From: Bacteroidota bacterium | GTDB taxonomy: Bacteria; Bacteroidota; Ignavibacteria; Ignavibacteriales; Melioribacteraceae | Direction of reading: 5' to 3' | Length of the DNA stretch: 11,056 bases | Assembly: GCA_021786655.1 (NCBI GenBank) | Contig: JAJYMU010000172.1 | Location: 1-11,056 of the forward strand | Shown: positions 5,969 to 11,056 of the stretch, one piece after another | Position numbering within the stretch: position 1 is the first letter of the stretch | How the letters are laid out: the number at the start of each line of letters is the position of its first letter | Notes under the pieces: model-generated | Told to the model about the DNA's origin: nothing | Seen by the model: the letters and a program-made list of their open reading frames with translations, nothing else | Databases searched by the model: none | Position numbers and translations under genes: made by a program

Positions 5969-8405
5969 GTTTTCTTAATAAATTCTTGATCGTTTCGTCA
6001 AGGTAAGGATGAAATTTTGCCGGTAAGTTTTTGTACTTTGAAGCGAACACATGCTTAATTTTTGCGAAATCGTTTTCTTTGAGCTTTACCAAATCCTTTT
6101 GCAGATTTTCGATGTAAGTTTGAGTTTTTAATTTTAGCCGGTTCAAAGATTCGGCACTGTCAGTACGGGCAAGTTCAATAACAGTTTTATCAAAGTCGAA
6201 AGAATTTGCAACGTAAATTTTGAAGAATAAACCGCGAAGATTTTCCGAAACGACCGTTCGATTAATATTGCCGAGTTCCTTTGCCGTTTCATTGATTGAC
6301 GAATGCGAAAAAGATTTATTGCGCAGTGATTCCAAAATCAAATCTTCCATATCGGAACGGTTGACCATGCGGTATTCTTCCGAAAGATCGTTTAACTGAA
6401 TAATTTTTCTGCCTTCCGACTTAGAAAAGATTACGGCACGTTTAATTACGGATTCCAGTTCACGTACGTTTCCTCGCCAATCATTTTTTATAAGACTGTC
6501 TAAGACGGCTTTAGAGATTTGCATTTCGGAATCTTCCATACGCACGAAATGATATGCAAGTAATTCGACATCTTCTTTCCTATCGCGCAGAGGCGGCAAT
6601 TCTAATTTCATAACATTTAAGCGGTAGTAAAGGTCTTCCCGGAATAATTTCTTATTAACAAGCTCGTCCAATTTTTTATTGGTGGCAGTAACAATGCGAA
6701 CGTCAACATGTTTTATTTCTGCGGCGCCGACTTTTTGAACCTCGCCGAATTGAATTACACGTAAAAGTTTAGCCTGGAAGTTCTCGGTAGTTTCGCCTAT
6801 TTCATCAAGAAAAATTGTCCCGCCGTCGGCAATTTCAAATCTTCCTTTGCGGTCTGCAACGGCATTGGTAAAGGCGCCTTTTACGTGACCGAAAAGTTCG
6901 CTTTCAAGAAGCGAGTCCGGCAAAGCAGCGCAGTTGACAGCGACAAAATTTTTACCTTTCCTTTTACTAAGATTATGAATGGCGCGCGCAACAAGTTCTT
7001 TACCGCTTCCGCTCTCGCCCAGAATTAAAGCGGTGGCGTCTGTGCCGGAAATTTTCTTGATCATATTAATGAGACTTTTCATAACCTCGCTGCGAAAGAT
7101 CATCCCTTCAAACAAATTGCTTGTTTCGTCTTCTACATTGACCGGTTCCGGTTCGTTATCGTCTTTCCATTTTTTAAGGCGTGAAATTTCATCTTCGAGC
7201 ATAATTATTTTCGAAGTAAGATGGCTCTGGCGGTCATCGGAAATGACGGAAAGTTGTTCCTTTAATTCTGAAAGTTCTTTTTCTTTTGTTGAAAGCGTGC
7301 GTTTTAATATTTCCGATTCGTTGAAGGTATCGCGTAATTTTGTTTTACTTTCTAATAAATTAAAGCTGAATTCTATTAGAAAAAATGCAGCCGCGGGAAA
7401 AATAACCGCAGAATAATTTATCTCAAGAAAGAAAAATGTAAAAAGTAGAAATGATGCAATTACAAAAAAGAGAATGTATATAAGCGCGGCTTGCGTTCTC
7501 GGAAAATCCTTTCTAATTAAAACAATCGCAATCAAAGGCAAAAGGAAGATAATTGCGAGATATGAATTAAGATGAAACTTGAGTGAGCGATTCGTAAGAA
7601 TGTTGTCGAGCGCGAAAGCGTGAAGCGCTACACCGGGAAGTTCTTTATCGAAAGCTGTTGAGATGGTTTTTGCAATGGTCGGATCGCTAACGCCGACCAA
7701 CACAATTTTATTTTTTAGTTTATCAAGACTGCTATCTTTCTCTTCAACTAATCTGAAAAATTCAAGCAAAGAATATTTCTGATAATTCTTCCAGGAGTTA
7801 TAGAAATTTATTTTTATACTCTTGTCTATCTGATCTTTATTTGCAAGGGCAGACGAAAATGATTTTTCCGCTTTGCCATTAACCTTTATGGAATTGGGTA
7901 TGTAAATTCCGTCATCTGAAATATAATTTAAGTGCCCGCTTTTAAGATTGGGGTTATCCAATTTGGGTTGTGAATAAATTATTGAATCGGCAGCGCCGTC
8001 ATTTAGTATCAACGACGAAACAACAACTCTTTCGCTTCGCTTTATTTCCTCATCCAAAAGATCGTTGTAAATAGATTGTGTGGCGGCATTGTTCGACAGA
8101 AGAACCTCCACGCCAATTTTAGCCGCTCCTAAACTTGAGAGTTTGCTAATCAATAAGGCGTAGTAACTTCTTTTAAGAGGCCAGCCGCCGAGTTTTTCAA
8201 TATCATTGTCATTGATGTGAATTATTGCTATGGCGGTGTCTAACGATCTTTGTCCCGTTATTTTGGTAAAAGCATTTTCGGTAGTTCTATTGAACGAACT
8301 AAACGCTCCCAACAACGAAAACAAAAACAGAAGTGTTATTGAAGCTAATTCAAGGACCTTTTTGTTAGAAAATATTTTTCCGGTTTTATTCATTTTTGAT
8401 TTCAT
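5958..8405 (-). CDS. CHASE2-sensor, membrane-anchored sigma-54 AAA+ transcription activator
   Basis: An 815-residue one-component regulator. Numbering from the ATG at 8405: membrane helix 18-37; extracytoplasmic CHASE2 domain about 40-270 (includes IAIIHIND, GGWPLKRSYYA, KIVLVGVSD and GVALHAFALDNIL); three helices about 281-346; a charged coiled coil about 351-414; then the AAA+ sigma-54 activator domain about 434-661. Walker A is GESGSGKE (463-470), Walker B GGTIFLDE (528-535), the arginine-finger segment FREDLYYRL (588-596), sensor II WRGNVREL. The sigma-54 contact loop reads GAFTNA (510-515), not GAFTGA. A helix-turn-helix lies near 703-731 (INETAKELGNINRTVVSE), followed by an unusual charged helical tail of about 85 residues. 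There is no kinase, phosphotransfer or receiver domain. In-frame TTG (8417) and a second ATG (8393) are alternative starts; none has a Shine-Dalgarno. It lies between the two promoters that share paired boxes, so it is the likely activator of both. Confidence 0.92.
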   Translation of the reverse strand: MKSKMNKTGKIFSNKKVLELASITLLFLFSLLGAFSSFNRTTENAFTKITGQRSLDTAIAIIHINDNDIEKLGGWPLKRSYYALLISKLSSLGAAKIGVEVLLSNNAATQSIYNDLLDEEIKRSERVVVSSLILNDGAADSIIYSQPKLDNPNLKSGHLNYISDDGIYIPNSIKVNGKAEKSFSSALANKDQIDKSIKINFYNSWKNYQKYSLLEFFRLVEEKDSSLDKLKNKIVLVGVSDPTIAKTISTAFDKELPGVALHAFALDNILTNRSLKFHLNSYLAIIFLLPLIAIVLIRKDFPRTQAALIYILFFVIASFLLFTFFFLEINYSAVIFPAAAFFLIEFSFNLLESKTKLRDTFNESEILKRTLSTKEKELSELKEQLSVISDDRQSHLTSKIIMLEDEISRLKKWKDDNEPEPVNVEDETSNLFEGMIFRSEVMKSLINMIKKISGTDATALILGESGSGKELVARAIHNLSKRKGKNFVAVNCAALPDSLLESELFGHVKGAFTNAVADRKGRFEIADGGTIFLDEIGETTENFQAKLLRVIQFGEVQKVGAAEIKHVDVRIVTATNKKLDELVNKKLFREDLYYRLNVMKLELPPLRDRKEDVELLAYHFVRMEDSEMQISKAVLDSLIKNDWRGNVRELESVIKRAVIFSKSEGRKIIQLNDLSEEYRMVNRSDMEDLILESLRNKSFSHSSINETAKELGNINRTVVSENLRGLFFKIYVANSFDFDKTVIELARTDSAESLNRLKLKTQTYIENLQKDLVKLKENDFAKIKHVFASKYKNLPAKFHPYLDETIKNLLRKLPV

Positions 8406-8450
8406 TAACCGGAACAAAATTAGCGATTTTTAGGGGAATGATAAAAAATA

Positions 8451-8477
8451 AAAATCCCGGCTTGTCACCGGGATTTT
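8451..8477. terminator. Bidirectional intrinsic terminator
   Basis: AAAATCCCGG (8451-8460), loop CTTGTCA and CCGGGATTTT (8468-8477) form a ten-pair stem. On the minus strand it is followed by TATTTTTTAT and ends the transcript of the secreted-protein gene; on the plus strand by TTTA. It separates that gene from the regulator gene, which must therefore have its own promoter in the short stretch up to 8405 or rely on read-through. Confidence 0.9.
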
Positions 8478-8510
8478 TTTATCTAATGACTCATTACTCA
8501 ATACTTGATA

Positions 8511-10025
8511 CTATTTGAGCAGCATCATTTTTCTTACCTGGACAAAGTTGCTCGTTTGAAGTTTGTAGAAATAAACTCCGCTTGCTAGCCGGCTTGCATC
8601 GAAACTAATCTTATAGCTGCCTGCATTCTGAAAACCGTTCATAAGAGTTGTCACTTCGTTGCCAAGAATATCGTAAACTTTCAGACTAACATTTCCGTTG
8701 GAAGAAAGTTTGTAAGAAATTGTTGTTGATGGGTTAAATGGATTAGGATAATTTTGATTAAGAACAAATTCCGTAGGGAGACTTTCAGTTATTTCAACAG
8801 CGGTTACTGTAGAACCCGACAGGGCGACAAATCCACTCACGGTTGATGAGCTGAAAGAAACGGTATTGTTTTGTGTATTTATTGTTGAGGCAACAGATTT
8901 CCATGAGTTTGTTTGATCATCCCACAGTTTTGCCTGGATGTTATTTTTATTCATACCGTAGGCATTTAACTGCGCGTCTGTAAAATGGAGCTGAATTTTG
9001 ATATTGTTGCCAAAATCCATGTGTCCGCCGCCGTGACCGTTCTCCCACATCATGTTGTTTTCGTTCGGATTGAACATATCAATTTCGTAACCGGCAAAAA
9101 TATTTTGTCCTTTGAAGTCCGGCATATTTTCCGGGTAAACTTCAAACATCTGTCCGAAAATTGAATCCGGCAGCGAACCCATCATGTGTCCGCCTTGATG
9201 CCAGCCGCGCATCATTGTTACCATTGTGCTGTCGTCAAAAGGTGAATGAAACTTTGCCGAATCAGAATTTTGATTGAACCATCCACCGCCGAAATGAGGA
9301 TTTAATTTTGTAGAATCTCTCCAGACTTCACCATTTATTTCATATACTATAAACATTGATAAGCCGGAGTTATTTGAAAGCAATCCGCCTTTAACGGTAA
9401 TTGTTTTTCCGTCCTGCGGTCTTTGTGCGCCGGATGCAGGTTGATACCAATACGGACCAAAATTCAAAAAGTAATCTGGTTTTCCATCATTATCGGTATC
9501 AAGATAAAAATGATTCATCATAAAAGTAGTGTCGACTAAAGTTGTGCCGGTTAGCGTAACGGTTTTTAATGAATCATGATTCCAACCGAAACCATAACTT
9601 CCGCCGAACATACCGTGTTTACTCCAACCGAACATGTGGTTATTTTTACCCATATTATTCCAATTGGCAAAAAACGGATCCCGCCAGAGAAGGTTATTGA
9701 TTTCATAAACTACAACTGATTTGAAATTATACATAGACGACTGGTAAGCGCCGCCGACAATCGTTATTTGATCGCCATTCTGCGGGCGTTTTGCTGCGGA
9801 GCTGTCCGGTTGATACCACGGCGGGCCGAAGTTAAGATGGTAATCCGGGTTCCCATCAAGATTTGTATCGATGAAATATTGTGGAACCGGCATTGATTGA
9901 TCAACAATAGCATTACCGGTTAATGTAAGTGTGTCTAATTTATCTGCTCTAAGGTGACTGTTCATCATTTGGGCGAATGATAAAGAAGTCATGAGAATGA
10001 AGCTAAGTAAAAGTATTTTTTTCAT
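8511..10025 (-). CDS. T9SS-exported His/Met-rich protein with duplicated domain
   Basis: A 504-residue secreted protein. Residues 1-19 are a signal peptide (SLSFAQ). Two copies of one domain follow, about 29-117 and 152-238, sharing LTLTG, D-T-(N/D)-x-DG-x-PDY, LNFGP-x-WYQP, RPQ-x-G and V-x-YEIN-x-x-x-WRD; the DTDNDGKPDY loop resembles a calcium-binding loop. Between and after them are His/Met/Gly-rich stretches (NHMFGWSKHGMFGG at 129-142 apart from one residue, RGWHQGGHMMG at 273-283, GHGGGHMDFG at 330-339). Residues about 340-405 form a beta domain, and 416-504 a type A T9SS sorting tail (NYPNPFNPSTTISY, LASGVYFYKL, final KMMLLK), so it is exported through the type IX system and attached or released. 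Start: ATG with AAGGTG four bases upstream. Led by the paired-box promoter at 10065-10163 and ended by the terminator at 8451-8477, it is a single-gene unit. Metal binding is inferred from composition. Confidence 0.92.
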   Translation of the reverse strand: MKKILLLSFILMTSLSFAQMMNSHLRADKLDTLTLTGNAIVDQSMPVPQYFIDTNLDGNPDYHLNFGPPWYQPDSSAAKRPQNGDQITIVGGAYQSSMYNFKSVVVYEINNLLWRDPFFANWNNMGKNNHMFGWSKHGMFGGSYGFGWNHDSLKTVTLTGTTLVDTTFMMNHFYLDTDNDGKPDYFLNFGPYWYQPASGAQRPQDGKTITVKGGLLSNNSGLSMFIVYEINGEVWRDSTKLNPHFGGGWFNQNSDSAKFHSPFDDSTMVTMMRGWHQGGHMMGSLPDSIFGQMFEVYPENMPDFKGQNIFAGYEIDMFNPNENNMMWENGHGGGHMDFGNNIKIQLHFTDAQLNAYGMNKNNIQAKLWDDQTNSWKSVASTINTQNNTVSFSSSTVSGFVALSGSTVTAVEITESLPTEFVLNQNYPNPFNPSTTISYKLSSNGNVSLKVYDILGNEVTTLMNGFQNAGSYKISFDASRLASGVYFYKLQTSNFVQVRKMMLLK

Positions 10026-10064
10026 AATGCACCTTGTGTTATGTTGTTTTAGGATGCTTTATTT

Positions 10065-10081
10065 ACTCATCAATCGTGCCA
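10065..10081 (-). promoter_or_regulatory. Putative sigma-54-type -24/-12 promoter of the secreted-protein gene
   Basis: The coding strand reads TGGCACGATTGATGAGT, preceded by CTCTTT. TGGCACG is a full match to the -24 element. The -12 position has GA (10068-10067) in place of GC, exactly as in the promoter at 5855-5871. The predicted transcription start is near 10055, about 30 bases before the ATG. The two promoters share TCTTTTGGCA and ATGAGT with unrelated bases between, which is the pattern of a selected element rather than a recent copy. Confidence 0.6.
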
Positions 10082-10130
10082 AAAGAGAATAGTTGGATTC
10101 TTTGTAGAAAAACAATTTTGCGGATCACTA

Positions 10131-10163
10131 ACATGCCTGAAATTAGCAACGACATGCCTGAAG
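10131..10163. promoter_or_regulatory. Paired direct-repeat boxes, putative upstream activating sequence
   Basis: ACATGCCTGAA occurs at 10131-10141 and again at 10152-10162, a period of 21 bp. The nearer TGCCTG starts 54 bp from the first -24 G, the same distance as at the other promoter, giving about -79 to -108. The farther box continues into a palindrome, TGCCTGAAGGCA (10155-10166), which may be the complete dimer site of which the others keep one strong half. Confidence 0.65.
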
Positions 10164-10243
10164 GCAATAGTTTCAGTCAAAAGGGGACTTACGCTTTAAA
10201 GAACTCAATTACATTACTTAATGCTAATTTCGGAATTAAATAG

Positions 10244-10400
10244 AGAGAAAAATCCCGAGCAGACGTTAACATTCCCGTTTATGGCTAAACCGGGGTAGTG
10301 CGACGGCAGTCCGACTTGTGTTTATGAATGCCCTGACATGTGCTCTCGACATCTACAACGCTGGGGTTATCGGCGAGCATTTAAGCCCGGCTCAATAAAC
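10244..10400. other. Unexplained GC-richer intergenic segment; decayed gene or structured RNA
   Basis: The 458-bp gap between the secreted-protein gene and the NO reductase gene holds promoter elements at its left end and a terminator at its right end. Between them this stretch is about 50% G+C, against 32% in the preceding 60 bases. On the plus strand a frame is open from 10270 to the stop at 10396-10398, with protein-like wording (ATG at 10324, MNALTCALDIYNAGVIGEHL and a few more residues), but no Shine-Dalgarno and no upstream start. A hairpin of CCCGTTTA with TAAACCGGG (10274-10294, one bulge) also forms, and GTTTAT (10319-10324) can pair with ATAAAC (10395-10400). I do not recognise it. 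Confidence 0.35.
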
Positions 10401-10440
10401 CAACTAACTAAACAAATTGTGATAACAACTGTTAAAAAAA

Positions 10441-10460
10441 CCCGATGAAAAATCATCGGG
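10441..10460. terminator. Bidirectional intrinsic terminator after the NO reductase gene
   Basis: CCCGATGA (10441-10448), loop AAAA and TCATCGGG (10453-10460) form an eight-pair stem. On the minus strand it is followed by seven T, ending the nitric oxide reductase transcript 24 bases after its stop codon; on the plus strand it is followed by CTTTTTT, so it also insulates in the other direction. Confidence 0.92.
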
Positions 10461-10471
10461 CTTTTTTCTTG

Positions 10472-10500
10472 CCAACAAAAAAATTATTTCTCTTTGTTGG
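10472..10500. repeat. Inverted repeat around the NO reductase stop codon
   Basis: CCAACAAA (10472-10479) and TTTGTTGG (10493-10500) are perfect complements flanking the stop codon of the NO reductase gene. In its mRNA this would be a second small hairpin just before the terminator, possibly protecting the 3' end. Confidence 0.4.
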
Positions 10501-11056
10501 TATTGAAGAATTTGAACGACAGATTCAAAATAAAAACAACAAGCACTACTGCACCAATTGCGAAGATCGTATCGCCGAACGCACGAGTCCAACGAAGAGT
10601 GTCCATCAATGGGGTTTGCAGAAACTCCGAACTTCTTGCATACCAGTAGCCGTATTTGACTGAAGCCCATGTTTGCATTAAGCCGACAGGCAGCAAGCTA
10701 AACGTGACCATCGCAAACAACCCGAAGTTGATTGCCCAGAAAGAAAACTTCAACGGTTTTTCATTCCATTCAATATCGGGTCTGATGGCGCGTAAAGTAA
10801 ACAGCATCAAACCTATTCCCAGCATACCGTAAACGCCAAACAATGCAGCGTGTCCGTGAACCGGTGTAGTGTTAAGACCTTGCATGTAGTAAAGTGCAAT
10901 CGGCGGATTGATCATAAATCCAAAAAGACCGGCGCCAAGCATATTCCAGAATGCAACTGCAACGAAGAAATATATCGGCCATTTGTATTTCTGAACCCAA
11001 TCTTTGGATTTGGAGAGACGGATATTTTCCCAAGCTTCATATCCGACAAAAATCAA
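10484..11056 (-). CDS. norB: Quinol-dependent nitric oxide reductase large subunit (qNor), C-terminal part
   Basis: Partial gene running off the right edge; 190 residues are visible and the first codon in view is an internal Leu (FVGYEAWEN follows), not a start. The enzyme reduces two NO to N2O in the inner membrane, taking electrons from quinol. The fragment has about five hydrophobic helices and the motif PVHGHAALFGVYGMLGIGL; by homology with NorB the two His of HGH bind the high-spin heme b3 and the low-spin heme b. The wording GYEAWENIRL and the following helices fit the single-subunit quinol type rather than cytochrome-c NorB, but the N-terminal extension that would prove this is outside the window. 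Transcription ends at 10441-10460, so it is a separate unit from the genes downstream. Confidence 0.92.
   Translation of the reverse strand: MIFVGYEAWENIRLSKSKDWVQKYKWPIYFFVAVAFWNMLGAGLFGFMINPPIALYYMQGLNTTPVHGHAALFGVYGMLGIGLMLFTLRAIRPDIEWNEKPLKFSFWAINFGLFAMVTFSLLPVGLMQTWASVKYGYWYARSSEFLQTPLMDTLRWTRAFGDTIFAIGAVVLVVFILNLSFKFFNTNKEK

Noticed and set aside
6979..7416. 145-codon open frame antisense to the CHASE2 regulator
   Set aside because: Ser/Leu-rich shadow of the AAA+ and coiled-coil codons.
8415..8422. TAATTTTG upstream of the regulator as a Bacteroidota -7 promoter box
   Set aside because: It matches TAnnTTTG, but no -33 TTG element stands at the usual distance and it would leave almost no leader.
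5361..8940. Other single TGCCTG hexamers inside genes
   Set aside because: Several are expected by chance in 11 kb; they are unpaired, lie in coding sequence and have no nearby -24/-12 element.
10034..10243. 69-codon plus-strand open frame in the upstream gap
   Set aside because: It runs through the promoter and both activator boxes, has no ribosome site and mixed composition; better explained as regulatory DNA.
10404..10670. Open frames on both strands around the NO reductase C-terminus
   Set aside because: They overlap the terminator and a securely identified gene in another frame.

Overview
The window suggests a member of the Ignavibacteria/Chlorobi side of the Bacteroidota supergroup. 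The 504-residue secreted protein ends in a type A T9SS sorting tail of the form seen in Ignavibacteriales (NYPNPFNPST, ASGVYFYKL). DNA is AT-rich, most coding starts lack a strong Shine-Dalgarno, and Sec/lipoprotein signals with beta-barrel products dominate. This placement is an inference from protein style only.

Layout. (1) 1-962, plus strand: the C-terminal part of a P1B-3 (CopB-type) copper/silver ATPase. (2) 963-1062: a short convergent gap rich in inverted repeats. (3) 1063-5815, minus strand: a five-promoter-distal-to-proximal series of four envelope genes, read from 5815 towards 1063: a Met-rich lipoprotein, a second lipoprotein with a Met/His patch, an outer-membrane barrel fused to a transglutaminase-like domain, and a FecR-like protein. 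(4) 5958-8405, minus: a membrane-bound regulator with an extracytoplasmic CHASE2 sensor joined directly to a sigma-54 AAA+ domain. (5) 8511-10025, minus: a T9SS-exported His/Met-rich protein with a duplicated domain, closed by a terminator. (6) 10026-10483: a 458-bp gap with a promoter region, an unexplained GC-richer segment and a terminator. (7) 10484-11056, minus: the C-terminal part of a quinol-type nitric oxide reductase.

The main result is that the promoter regions of the 363-residue lipoprotein gene and of the 504-residue secreted protein gene have the same architecture, although the genes are unrelated and lie 4.2 kb apart. Each has a -24/-12-like element (TTTTGGCA, then ATGAGT) and, exactly 54 bp upstream of its first -24 G, two TGCCTG(g)AA boxes exactly 21 bp apart. 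The sigma-54 activator gene lies between these two promoters. The simplest reading is a small regulon in which the CHASE2-AAA+ protein senses something in the periplasm or membrane, binds the paired boxes, and switches on a Met/His-rich envelope and secreted protein set through sigma-54. The copper ATPase next door and the Met/His-rich products make a metal signal attractive; the neighbouring NO reductase leaves nitrosative or respiratory stress open. The inducer and the functions of the envelope proteins are not shown by the sequence.
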